64,000 bases of DNA from Actinomycetes bacterium (GTDB lineage Bacteria > Actinomycetota > Coriobacteriia > Coriobacteriales > JAEZXW01). The DNA is taken from NCBI GenBank assembly GCA_023419515.1, contig JAEZXW010000028.1:1-64000 (forward strand). Reading direction: 5' to 3'. Position numbers and translations under genes: made by a program. Each line of letters starts with the position of its first letter. Within the stretch, counting starts at the first letter, position 1. Below the pieces are notes generated by a model that ran no database searches, had not been told where the DNA came from, and worked only from the letters and a program-made list of their open reading frames with translations. Below are positions 1 through 7,796 of the stretch, one piece after another.

Positions 1-7
1 GGATGCA

Positions 8-1366
8 GTGAGCGGACAGACGGATGAAGGCACGGCAGTTGCGGTGCCACCGGTTGAGCCAAATGACCTGCCGCTCGATCCGCGTTTTGATGCTGAGCAT
101 GCTGCTCGCCGTGCTGAAGGGGGCGTATCGCGTTCTCACATCGAGTTTTCAGATGTTGTGGGCGGCATCAGCGAAGGTGCTCGCGGTATCTTTGCTGGTA
201 TGAACATCGACGAACAGGCTGTCTACTCACGAAAGCTCACCAATCGTGAGCTTGTGCTTTCATCGTTTGCCCGAAGCTCTGCCTTTGGTGTGATCGTTGC
301 GCTTTTGTTATTTGTGAGCCAGCTCAGTGATTACATTCCTGGCGCCAATGAATTGCTCGGCAATCTCATCGGCTCGGGCATTACTGAGGTCACTACTAAG
401 CAAGAGGCGGGTTTGACGTTCATGAGCGTCGGCCTTGCTCTAGGGACGATTGTTGTCATACTTGTGCTTGCTTGGATCGTGTCGCTGATTACCCAGATGC
501 TTGTCTTTGGTGGCTTTGTACTCTCGCGCTACTCAGACAGAATCGAGGTTAAGCAGGGGCTTTTGGTGCGCCGATCAATTTCAGTGTCACTTAACCGAGT
601 CCAGGGGCTTGAAGTGCATCGCCCCATTTTGCTGCGGATCTTGGGTCGAGCAACGGTCACTTTGCACACGGTCAAGCGTAGTCCACTCACCAACAGTACG
701 AGCAGTCACAATACCGATGACCTTGATTTGGGCGAGCAGCTCATTCACCCGTGTATTCGTTTTGACGAGGTGCCTCAGTTTGTGGCCGAGGCGCTGCCTG
801 AGTTTGACTTAGCCGCGACAGATTATTCCTACGAAAAGCTCGCGCCCATTGCGTTCAGGCGTAGCATGATCAGGTGGCTCCTCATGCTCTTGCCGCTCAT
901 CATGGCAACGATTGCTGTCTGGGCTGCACACCCGCTGGTGGAGCAGATAGCTGCATACCCCGTAGAATTTAGCTCATCCTATCTTGCATTTTGCTCACTG
1001 TTTACCGCCTTGGTGGTGATCACGTTTACTGTCAGCGCGATCAACCGTTACTTTGCTTGCCGTGATTCGCGGGTGGGTACGTCAGATAAGATGGTGTCAT
1101 TTGTCCGTGGTGGTTTTGCCATCAAGACGCTCTATATGTCGCGCGGTAAGCTGCAGGCGGTGCAGGTGAGACAGACCCCGTTTCAGGCGCGGGCACAGGT
1201 GGCAAGTCTCAAGCTCCACTCAGCAAGCATGATGCAGATGGAGATGGTTGATGTGACCATCGATTGCGCTCAGCGTTTTATTGAGTGGGCGCGCCCTCGT
1301 CACAATATGAGGATCAAGGCTCAAGAAGCTCTGCGTGAGGCAGGCCTTGATACTCAGATTGATTAG
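8..1366 (+). CDS. bPH2 (DUF304) membrane protein, YdbT-like
   Basis: Membrane protein of the bacterial PH-domain (bPH2/DUF304, YdbT) family; the molecular role of this family is not established. It has paired hydrophobic segments near residues 90-107 and 135-172, and again near 288-310 and 328-348. Each pair is followed by a PH-like stretch, the first around 'SVSLNRVQGLEV' and the second around 'YMSRGKLQAVQVRQTP'. The length of 452 aa is normal for YdbT. The start is GTG at 8. The bases ATG CAG TGA at 3-11 suggest that an upstream gene, perhaps the usual smaller YdbS-like partner, ends here with a GTGA overlap, but it lies outside the window. The next gene follows after 19 nt, so co-transcription is likely. 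Confidence 0.85.
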   Translation: MSGQTDEGTAVAVPPVEPNDLPLDPRFDAEHAARRAEGGVSRSHIEFSDVVGGISEGARGIFAGMNIDEQAVYSRKLTNRELVLSSFARSSAFGVIVALLLFVSQLSDYIPGANELLGNLIGSGITEVTTKQEAGLTFMSVGLALGTIVVILVLAWIVSLITQMLVFGGFVLSRYSDRIEVKQGLLVRRSISVSLNRVQGLEVHRPILLRILGRATVTLHTVKRSPLTNSTSSHNTDDLDLGEQLIHPCIRFDEVPQFVAEALPEFDLAATDYSYEKLAPIAFRRSMIRWLLMLLPLIMATIAVWAAHPLVEQIAAYPVEFSSSYLAFCSLFTALVVITFTVSAINRYFACRDSRVGTSDKMVSFVRGGFAIKTLYMSRGKLQAVQVRQTPFQARAQVASLKLHSASMMQMEMVDVTIDCAQRFIEWARPRHNMRIKAQEALREAGLDTQID

Positions 1367-1385
1367 CCATTGAGGAGGGTTAACT

Positions 1386-2174
1386 ATGGTTATGCTGGAT
1401 GAAGTGGAGCGCGCAGAACAAGCACGTCGTTATGCGCGCGTGATCACCAGCAATGACGAGCGTTTGGTTGACACGAGGCTGGCGCCGCATAGGATCGTGC
1501 AGGTTTTTAATGCCGATCAATCGGTGCTGCCACCCAAAAAGCATAAAGGCCAGTATTCCATCGGCGAGGAGATCGCCAACTCAGTGACGCACGGTGTCGG
1601 CGTACTCCTTGGCATTGCAGCGCTCGTACTCATGATCGTTTTTGCGGTACGAGGTGGTGGCGGTCTTAAACTCGTGAGCGCTATCGTCTTTGGCATCACA
1701 CTCATCCTCGAATACCTCGCCTCAACGCTCTATCACGCGATCCAGCCGCCGCTCGCAAAGCGTGTGTTGCGCGTGCTCGATCACAGTTTCATCTACATCT
1801 TGATTGCGGGTTCATATACCCCGTTTTTATTGCTGGTTTTACTCGATCATGGAGGCTTGTTGTTCCTCGCGATTGTCTGGATCATCGCAGCTATCGGCAT
1901 TGTGGTCGAGGCATTTTGGCGAGAGAAGCCCAAGTGGGTCAACGCAGTAATCTACATTGCGATGGGTTGGCTCATCGTCTTTAAGATTCCGGTCATTGTG
2001 CAGCTTTTGCCTGCAGGCTGCCTGTGGCTCTTGGTCGCGGGAGGAATAAGCTACACCCTCGGTACCCTGTTTTATGTGCTTAAGCGCGTACCGTATTTCC
2101 ACTCGATCTGGCATCTGTTTGTTTTAGGCGGGAGTATCTGCCAATTTTTGGCGGTACTTTTATATTTGCTATAG
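1386..2174 (+). CDS. Hemolysin III / PAQR-family membrane protein (TrhA-like)
   Basis: Seven-helix membrane protein of the HlyIII/PAQR family (TrhA/YqfA-like), implicated in membrane-fluidity homeostasis in other bacteria. The family's conserved polar residues are visible: Ser-x3-His in 'ANSVTHGVG', His in 'STLYHAI', Asp-His in 'LDHSFIYILIAGSYTPF' and His-x3-His in 'HSIWHLFVLGG' near residue 239. An extra hydrophilic N-terminus of about 55 residues precedes the first conserved segment. The start ATG at 1386 is supported by AGGAGGG at 1373-1379 (6-nt spacing). The stop codon lies inside a 14-bp perfect palindrome (2172-2185). The family name does not imply that the protein is a toxin. Confidence 0.9.
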   Translation: MVMLDEVERAEQARRYARVITSNDERLVDTRLAPHRIVQVFNADQSVLPPKKHKGQYSIGEEIANSVTHGVGVLLGIAALVLMIVFAVRGGGGLKLVSAIVFGITLILEYLASTLYHAIQPPLAKRVLRVLDHSFIYILIAGSYTPFLLLVLLDHGGLLFLAIVWIIAAIGIVVEAFWREKPKWVNAVIYIAMGWLIVFKIPVIVQLLPAGCLWLLVAGGISYTLGTLFYVLKRVPYFHSIWHLFVLGGSICQFLAVLLYLL

Positions 2175-2313
2175 TAAATTTACTAAACTCGCTACTGCAT
2201 TGTGCGCCACTGCATCCTCTAGTTGTGGTGGATAAGCATGGCACTCTGGCTTACCGCGAGATAAGCGAGTGCAGCGTTTCTGGCTATCTTGTGGCCAGCT
2301 TCATTGTTGTCGA

Positions 2314-2345
2314 TGTGATGATGTGTAACACGCACCATCATCACA
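2314..2345 (+). repeat. Inverted repeat in the leader of the CNNM gene
   Basis: Perfect 10-bp inverted repeat: TGTGATGATG at 2314-2323 and CATCATCACA at 2336-2345 with a 12-nt loop. It ends 23 nt before the ATG of the downstream CNNM-type gene. There is no T-run, so it is not an intrinsic terminator. It could be an operator or an RNA hairpin affecting translation; no function is shown. Confidence 0.5.
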
Positions 2346-2368
2346 GTAAGGGTGGTTGATACCCCTCT

Positions 2369-3775
2369 ATGGAAGTTGCGTTAAGCATTGGTTTAATGGC
2401 GTTGCTCATCGTGGGCAACGGATATTTTTCGATGTCAGAAATGGCGCTCGTTTCTTCGCGTCGCTCTCGTTTAGAAACCAAGGCAGAAGAAGGCTCCAAG
2501 GGAGCCCGTAAGGTCATTGATCTGCAAGAAGATCAAGACGCTTTTTTGTCGACCATTCAAGTCGCGATCACGTTACTTGGCTTTGGTGCCTCGGCCGCAT
2601 CCACTAAAACATTTGCCGATCCGCTTGAAAAAGTACTGGTGAGCCTGCCCATCGCTGGTATGAGTACGGTGGCTCCCGTCCTCTCGGTTGTCATCATTAC
2701 ACTCGTCGTTTCATACTTTACGCTGGTCTTTGGCGAGCTTGTGCCCAAGCGTATCGCCCTTTCTAACCCAGAAAAGGTAGCGTCTGCCGTGGCAGGTGTG
2801 ATCGAATTTGTCCAGCGTCTCACCAAGCCACTCGTCATCTTTCTCTCAGCCTCAACGGGGCTTGTCGCTCGTGTGCTGCACATCAAGGCAGACGAGGAGC
2901 GCTCGCAGGTATCAGAGGACGAGATTCGCTACATCGTTTCTGAACAGGATGATTTGCTCGACGAAGAAAAGCGCATGATTCACGAGATCTTTAACGCGGG
3001 CGATACCATCTCTCGCGAGATCATGGTACCGCGCGTCGACATGACGGTGCTTGAGGACACGGCAACTCTTGCCCAAGCGCTTGAGGTGATGCGTGAGACA
3101 GGTTTTTCGCGGGTGCCGGTCTATCATGAAGATATTGACCGCATTGTTGGCGTAGCCCACATCAAGGATATCTTGGGTCCCGCGCTTGAGGGTAAGACCG
3201 AGGCCTCTATTGCAGAATATATGCGCGATGCGGCTTTTGTGCCTGACACCAAAGACATCCTGCCGCTGCTTTCTGAGATGCAAACGGGTCACCAACAGAT
3301 GGTTGTGGTGGTCGATGAATATGGTGGTACTGCTGGCATTATTACGGTAGAGGATATCGTTGAGGAGATTGTGGGCGAGATTGCCGACGAGTTTGATCCT
3401 GATAATAAGTACCTCACGCAGCTGACCGATTACGACTGGCTCATTGATGGTCGCTACCCTATCAGCGATGCTATTGAGCTTGGCTTTCCTATCGAGGACA
3501 CTGGTGAGTATGAGACGCTCGCAGGCTGGCTGCTTGATGTTAATGACTCCTTTCCTCGCGTGGGCGAGGTCATCCAGATCGAAAACTACTCGTTCAAGAT
3601 TCAGTCAATGCGCCACCGCCGCATTGCGCTGGTGCGCGTGACTTCTCCCGAGCCCATCAATCGCTCGCAGGACAAGATGAGCGCTCGCGTTGAGGCGGAG
3701 GAAGATCAAAGCCCCGTGTTGACTCCAGCTGCTCGCGTGGGGGCAGGGGCAACCAATCAGAGCGTCGAAGAATAG
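2369..3775 (+). CDS. CNNM/CorC-type protein (DUF21 + CBS pair + CorC_HlyC)
   Basis: Member of the CNNM/CorC (HlyC/CorC, TlyC-like) family, linked to Mg2+/Co2+ efflux or membrane integrity. Domain order is standard: N-terminal DUF21 transmembrane region (about 1-185), two CBS domains (about 205-330, with '[20 protein letters not shown]' and '[20 protein letters not shown]'), then the CorC_HlyC domain (about 345-425). The length of 468 aa is typical. The C-terminal 40 residues are low-complexity. The Shine-Dalgarno is weak, and a 10-bp inverted repeat lies just upstream. The TlyC name comes from hemolysin screens and should not be read as a virulence function. Confidence 0.92.
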   Translation: MEVALSIGLMALLIVGNGYFSMSEMALVSSRRSRLETKAEEGSKGARKVIDLQEDQDAFLSTIQVAITLLGFGASAASTKTFADPLEKVLVSLPIAGMSTVAPVLSVVIITLVVSYFTLVFGELVPKRIALSNPEKVASAVAGVIEFVQRLTKPLVIFLSASTGLVARVLHIKADEERSQVSEDEIRYIVSEQDDLLDEEKRMIHEIFNAGDTISREIMVPRVDMTVLEDTATLAQALEVMRETGFSRVPVYHEDIDRIVGVAHIKDILGPALEGKTEASIAEYMRDAAFVPDTKDILPLLSEMQTGHQQMVVVVDEYGGTAGIITVEDIVEEIVGEIADEFDPDNKYLTQLTDYDWLIDGRYPISDAIELGFPIEDTGEYETLAGWLLDVNDSFPRVGEVIQIENYSFKIQSMRHRRIALVRVTSPEPINRSQDKMSARVEAEEDQSPVLTPAARVGAGATNQSVEE

Positions 3776-3855
3776 CTCAGCAACGAGGTGATGCGGTGTC
3801 TTGTGGTGATTGTGCCTGCAGCAAGTACACTTGCTGCGAGCGTGCCCGCTGCTGA

Positions 3856-3874
3856 CCTGCGGTTGTTCTGCTGA
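3856..3874. repeat. 19-bp intergenic repeat, copy 1
   Basis: CCTGCGGTTGTTCTGCTGA occurs here and again, without a mismatch, at 5376-5394. The copies lie in the intergenic spaces on either side of the lysozyme-like gene. Flanking bases differ, so the conserved unit is 19 bp. Confidence 0.85.
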
Positions 3875-3909
3875 TGTGAGCAAAACATGGCGAAGCAGTT
3901 TCTCGGGTT

Positions 3910-3938
3910 TTGCCGTGATTGCCTCATGACGGTATAAT
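3910..3938 (+). promoter_or_regulatory. Sigma-70-type promoter TTGCCG-N17-TATAAT
   Basis: A -35 TTGCCG (3910-3915) and a consensus -10 TATAAT (3933-3938) are separated by 17 bp. Transcription would start near 3945 and run toward the lysozyme-like gene, whose start is about 460 nt away. This implies a long leader or a separate small RNA. Confidence 0.6.
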
Positions 3939-4403
3939 CTGATCAGTGTTTTAAGCGAGACATGCGTGGATACAGGCCTGACCAGCTCGTATAGTGGATC
4001 GACCCGCTGTCTTGAATTGGTCACCGATCGTAAAACATCGCGCTGTGGTGTGCGTTAACATCCCTCGTGCTGATTGGCTTTGAATCATAAAAAGAAGCGC
4101 AGTACAAAAGATCCGCCGAAAAAAGCTACGTGCTTTGAGCCGAGTTTTTGTAATTGCTCGGTAAGTTTCTTGTCCGATCCCCTTGCTAAGATGGGGCGCA
4201 AGACAGACAAGAGATGCAAAGACAGGCTTTTTCCGATGATGCGATTCTCAAGCTGAGTCGGCCAGGCGAAATCACACTCCTTAAACATTGCTCGCCTTGT
4301 CCTGGTAATGCCAGCGCTTACCTGCGTTGCCATTGCGTTTTGTCGCCATTGCGGTGGTGTGGTTTGAGAATTGCGGTAACTGTTGTCGAGTGATGGAGGC
4401 GTT

Positions 4404-5171
4404 TTGCAAACGAGTCAACGATTATTAACCAGACTGGCATATCAGGCCGTTAGTTGTATCTGTGCTGCTGTGATTGGCCTTGTGCTGGGCAGCGCGCTGT
4501 TTGTTCCTCAGGCATTTGCTGGTACTACCATTGGCGTTGGTACCGAGCAGTCGAGCGTTACCGAGCTCAACGCTGGAACGATTGAGTCATCAAAATTTGA
4601 TTTTACGAACAGTTATGTGGCGATGAGTCATCTCACCGAGACAGCTTCTCGCCAGATGATCCCCAGCGAAGATCCAATTTTGATTGCTCAGGCGGTACAG
4701 CAAGAGAAAGCTGCTCAAGCGGCGTTGGAGCAAGCTCGTGCTCAGGCAGCAGCTGAATCTGAGGCTGCTTCGCACAAGACGGGCTACACTATCACTCCGC
4801 ATGGTGATGAGGAGGCTTTCGTGAGGGCGTGGGGCGAGCGCATCAATGCGTACCTCGCAGGTAGTGCCCTTGCTGGTTACGGTGAGACGTTTGCTCGTGC
4901 AGCCTATCGCAACGGTGTTGACCCTCGACTTTCTCCTGCAATTTCTTTTGTGGAGTCTTCGCGCGGTGCGGTTTGCTACCGTCCCTATAATGCGTGGGGC
5001 TGGGGCAAGAAGAGCTTCAGCAGCTGGGAGCAGGCAATTGATGAGCACATTGCTGGTGTTTCCCGCGTTTATGGTGCAAACATCGATGCACAAGAGGCTA
5101 AGAAGTACTGCCCACCAAGCCAGGATGGCTCTTGGTACAATAAGGTTCAGGAGCAGATGAAGCAGATTTAG
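4404..5171 (+). CDS. Secreted lysozyme-like (GH23-fold) cell-wall protein
   Basis: Predicted exported peptidoglycan-acting protein. The N-terminus has Arg residues, a hydrophobic core (about 18-38) and a likely signal-peptidase site after 'PQAFA'. A Gln/Ala-rich helical linker (about 90-125) follows, then a C-terminal lysozyme/transglycosylase-like domain. There 'SFVESSRG' holds the probable catalytic Glu, and 'PYNAWGWGKKSFSSWEQAI' matches the glycine- and tryptophan-rich motif of this superfamily. Start: TTG at 4404 has GGAGG at 4395-4399; an in-frame TTG at 4383 is possible but has no such site. The gene stands alone, with its own terminator downstream and an upstream promoter. Whether the enzyme is lytic or only binds murein is unknown. 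Confidence 0.8.
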   Translation: MQTSQRLLTRLAYQAVSCICAAVIGLVLGSALFVPQAFAGTTIGVGTEQSSVTELNAGTIESSKFDFTNSYVAMSHLTETASRQMIPSEDPILIAQAVQQEKAAQAALEQARAQAAAESEAASHKTGYTITPHGDEEAFVRAWGERINAYLAGSALAGYGETFARAAYRNGVDPRLSPAISFVESSRGAVCYRPYNAWGWGKKSFSSWEQAIDEHIAGVSRVYGANIDAQEAKKYCPPSQDGSWYNKVQEQMKQI

Positions 5172-5198
5172 CTTCTGGATCTCATAACGAATGTGTCC

Positions 5199-5238
5199 AC
5201 CCGTCTTTGCGCTCATTCGCAGAGGCGGGTTTGTCTTT
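5199..5238 (+). terminator. Intrinsic terminator of the lysozyme-like gene
   Basis: ACCCGTCT (5199-5206) pairs with AGGCGGGT (5223-5230), allowing one G-U, with an inner TGCG/CGCA pairing, followed by TTGTCTTT. It starts 28 nt after the stop codon. Confidence 0.7.
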
Positions 5239-5375
5239 GTGCAGAACTATTTGCGCGAGGCTACGGAAAACATAGGTGACTTCACGCGGGGATGTTCTCT
5301 CAAATTTTTTAAGCTGTAACAAGTTGTGCCCTGTTTGGCCGTGGTATCCTTAAGCACTGCACAACGGTTTTTTGT

Positions 5376-5394
5376 CCTGCGGTTGTTCTGCTGA
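5376..5394. repeat. 19-bp intergenic repeat, copy 2
   Basis: Exact second copy of the repeat at 3856-3874, in the same orientation, 72 nt upstream of the next gene. It is the only notable element in this 294-bp gap besides the terminator. Confidence 0.85.
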
Positions 5395-5465
5395 GCGCGT
5401 GTCATAGTCATCGTGCACAATCATTCATAAAATCGCAGTTCATACGTAAAAGAGGTGCTCACCCC

Positions 5466-5957
5466 ATGATCAAAGTAACGAATGTGACGGTCTATCCAGA
5501 ACAGCTCGAGTACACCCTTGAGTTTGATTCGCAGGCTCCACATCGCACGAGCGAAGACACCGAGGCGGTTAATCGTCTCTATCAGCTCATGCCAGGCATC
5601 GCAAAGCACGAGTGTTACGGCGATAAGGGTGCATCATTCAAGGCTGCGATGGCAGACACCGAGTTTGCTCATCTCATTGAGCACATTGTGATCGAGCTCA
5701 TTGCGCGCACTGGCCGCACCCAAGGTGTGGCGTTTGGTCAGACCAAGCAGCTTGGTGATCATGAGTTTTTGACCCAGCTTGACTGTCAGGATGACACGCT
5801 TACAATGGCGTGTGTTTCGACAGGTGTTTGGCTGGCCAACTGGTCACTTAATGGCAAACAGCAGCACACCCCGAGCATCGAAGCGCTGGTCACAAGCATT
5901 TGCAAGATGGTCGATGGTATTGATCACGTCGAATTTCAGGATACAATTATTCGATAA
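5466..5957 (+). CDS. Stand-alone cyanophycin-synthetase N-terminal-like domain
   Basis: A 163-aa protein that resembles the N-terminal domain of cyanophycin synthetase (CphA). The core 'AHLIEHIVIELIARTG' and the following 'GVAFGQTKQLGD' correspond to the CphA 'HLIEHVALEL' segment. The ATP-grasp and Mur-ligase domains of CphA are absent, so it cannot make cyanophycin alone. The domain binds or processes polymer in CphA; here its partner is unknown. GAGGTG about 9 nt before the ATG supports the start. It sits between the lysozyme-like gene and a YtxH gene, neither of which suggests nitrogen storage. The assignment rests on motif similarity seen by eye. Confidence 0.55.
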   Translation: MIKVTNVTVYPEQLEYTLEFDSQAPHRTSEDTEAVNRLYQLMPGIAKHECYGDKGASFKAAMADTEFAHLIEHIVIELIARTGRTQGVAFGQTKQLGDHEFLTQLDCQDDTLTMACVSTGVWLANWSLNGKQQHTPSIEALVTSICKMVDGIDHVEFQDTIIR

Positions 5958-6073
5958 AATATTACATAAGCTACAATAAATCGCTTAACAGCGGATGGTT
6001 TGGGTATATGTAGTACCAACGCTAAACATACAAGCAAGCTCAATAAAAGCTTTCTCATGTGTAGGAGGACCTT

Positions 6074-6817
6074 ATGGGTAAGAACGGTGGATTTTTCAAG
6101 TTCATGGCTGGCACTGTTTTTGGTGCAACGGTTGGTGCGGTAGCAGGTATTCTGCTTGCTCCTCGCTCTGGCATTGAGACTCGTCAGCTCGCTGCTGATC
6201 GTGCAAATAACCTGCTCGACAGCGGTGTTGATGTCTATCACCGCGGTGTTGATCGTGTCCAGGATGGTCTTTCTGACGTCAAGCCTTTGGTTGATGCAAA
6301 GTCTGACGAGCTTCGCGAAAAGGTCGACTTGGCTCGTGAGCGCATGGATCAGCTTCGTGCCTCGCTCTCAGAAAACATTTCACAGGCATCTGATGCAACG
6401 GTTGCCCAAGGTGGAGCTTTTACCGACGTAGCCGCCGATAAGGTGCAGGGTGTTGCCGATAAGATCGCCGCTGGTGTTGCTGCTGCCGCAGATAAGGTGA
6501 CCCAGGCTGCTCAGCAGGTCAAGGAGTTTACGAACGAAAAGGCTGCTCAGGCTGGTGCTACCACGGCTTCAGTAGGTGAGGATGCTGTCCTTAACATCTC
6601 GGGTAAGCTTGAAGAAGCAGCCGAGGTTGTTGAGAACAAGGGTGCCGATGTAATTGATGCTGCAGCTGAGAAGGCTCATCAGGCAGTTGATGCTGCGCAA
6701 GGTGCTGGCAAGAAGGCCGCTCAGGAGGCTTCAAAGGTTGCCGATAAGAGCGCAGAGGTCGCAGATAAGGCATCAAAAGAGGCTCAGAAAAAGATTGACG
6801 AGGTCAAGAAGGCGTAG
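6074..6817 (+). CDS. YtxH-domain protein with long Ala-rich helix
   Basis: N-terminal YtxH segment ('GTVFGATVGAVAGILLAPRSG', about residues 13-33) forms a glycine-rich membrane hairpin. It is followed by about 200 residues rich in Ala, Lys, Asp and Glu, with recurring 'VADK', 'AADKV' and 'AQEASK' units typical of amphipathic apolipoprotein/LEA-like helices. YtxH proteins are often induced by stress; a specific role is unknown. AGGAGG lies 6 nt before the ATG. The next gene encodes a PRC-barrel protein with the same kind of Ala-rich tail, so the two probably act together at the membrane or on surface polymers. A strong hairpin separates them. Confidence 0.85.
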   Translation: MGKNGGFFKFMAGTVFGATVGAVAGILLAPRSGIETRQLAADRANNLLDSGVDVYHRGVDRVQDGLSDVKPLVDAKSDELREKVDLARERMDQLRASLSENISQASDATVAQGGAFTDVAADKVQGVADKIAAGVAAAADKVTQAAQQVKEFTNEKAAQAGATTASVGEDAVLNISGKLEEAAEVVENKGADVIDAAAEKAHQAVDAAQGAGKKAAQEASKVADKSAEVADKASKEAQKKIDEVKKA

Positions 6818-6861
6818 GGTCTTCTCGGTCACATTCATCGGTTTTATTTACGAGATACATC

Positions 6862-6907
6862 AGATGCCCATGGAGCCTCGGATTTCCGAGCGCCTGCATG
6901 GGCATCT
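6862..6907 (+). terminator. Long hairpin between the YtxH and PRC genes
   Basis: Perfect 11-bp inverted repeat AGATGCCCATG (6862-6872) and CATGGGCATCT (6897-6907), with an inner CTCGG/CCGAG stem (6877-6881, 6886-6890) and an ATTT loop. Only a short, broken T-run follows, so termination may be partial. The next ribosome-binding site starts 6 nt downstream, so it could also tune expression of the PRC gene. Confidence 0.6.
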
Positions 6908-6924
6908 TGCTATGAGGTGGGCAC

Positions 6925-7734
6925 ATGCTCAGTACCCAAGAAATGCACGGCATCAAGGTACGCAAAAAGCCAGGATCGATGTGGTCGTGGGGTAAGGTAT
7001 GGCGTACAGTTTTCTCACCCGACGGTAAGCGCGTCGTTGGATTTATCATCAAACGCCCCGATTTACTCTGGGCATTTAAGCGCGCCGATAAGTTCTTAGC
7101 GCTCGATGCTTTTGAAGAGGATCACGGTGCCATCGTGGCGACTCAAGGGGCGTTGAGCTGGGATCAAAAGGCGATCAGGCGCCTTGACCTTGATTGGGAT
7201 CAGTGCATCATTTGGGAGGGTATGGACGTCAAAACCACGAGCGGCAAAGAGCTTGGTCATGTGGGTGCCCTGACCTTTAACACCCAGACGGGTGCGGTCG
7301 GCGATATTGTGGTGACCGATGGGGCAGCTTCTCGCGCGCTCATTGGTAATATCACCATTCCAGCCGATCACTATCTTGGGTATCGCGATGGCTTTTTGAT
7401 CGTCGATGATCAGGCGGGCAGTCTTGATCCTGAGGGCGGTCTTGCTGCTCAGGCTGGACGAGCAACTGCAAAAGCAGCAGAAAGTGCGCGCCAGGTTGGC
7501 AAAAAATTACAGGGTGTTGCCCAGGATGCCGCCCAGGGTGTCGCTAAAAAAGTTCAGCAGAAAGCGGCTGCACAGACCAAGGATGTTTCGCGTACCCAGC
7601 AAGCGTTGACCAAGCAGGCGACCGAGGCATATGACCAGGGAACTTATGCGCTTGGTAAGCAGCTTGGCAAAACTAAGGGTATGTTTTCTGCTTTTAAAGA
7701 GGAATTTAAAAAGGCACAAAAAGATGAGGATTAA
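6925..7734 (+). CDS. PRC-barrel domain protein with Ala/Lys-rich helical tail
   Basis: The first 165 residues contain PRC-barrel-like modules; 'GMDVKTTSGKELGHVGALTF' is the clearest, with the usual Gly-x-x-hydrophobic turn and the following 'GAVGDIVVTDG'. Residues about 175-265 are a charged, Ala/Gln/Lys-rich helix ('GVAQDAAQGVAKKVQQKAA') like the tail of the preceding YtxH protein. PRC barrels act as small adaptor domains in ribosome maturation, photosynthesis and unknown actinobacterial proteins. GAGGTGG precedes the ATG. No enzyme motif is seen. Similar tails in adjacent genes suggest they coat or bridge the same structure. Confidence 0.8.
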   Translation: MLSTQEMHGIKVRKKPGSMWSWGKVWRTVFSPDGKRVVGFIIKRPDLLWAFKRADKFLALDAFEEDHGAIVATQGALSWDQKAIRRLDLDWDQCIIWEGMDVKTTSGKELGHVGALTFNTQTGAVGDIVVTDGAASRALIGNITIPADHYLGYRDGFLIVDDQAGSLDPEGGLAAQAGRATAKAAESARQVGKKLQGVAQDAAQGVAKKVQQKAAAQTKDVSRTQQALTKQATEAYDQGTYALGKQLGKTKGMFSAFKEEFKKAQKDED

Positions 7735-7796
7735 AGATGCATACTAGCAGCACTTTAATACTTCAACGTGGTTGATGAAAGAAGGCATGCTTAGCA

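Larger units (their letters stand above)
3776..4403. other. 628-bp intergenic region
   Basis: No convincing gene. It holds an inverted repeat (GCAGCAA at 3818-3824 and TTGCTGC at 3831-3837, no T-run), one copy of a 19-bp repeat (3856-3874), and a good promoter at 3910-3938. About 460 nt of possible untranslated leader follow before the lysozyme-like gene. Small open frames here lack ribosome-binding sites. I could not match the leader to a known riboswitch class. Confidence 0.5.

Noticed and set aside
4074..4333. Two small open frames (60 aa plus strand, 82 aa minus strand) in the long intergenic region
   Set aside because: No ribosome-binding sites, no family resemblance and unnatural composition; probably chance.
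3941..4403. c-di-AMP (ydaO) or other riboswitch before the lysozyme-like gene
   Set aside because: The genomic context is right, but I could not match the conserved core bases of any class by eye.
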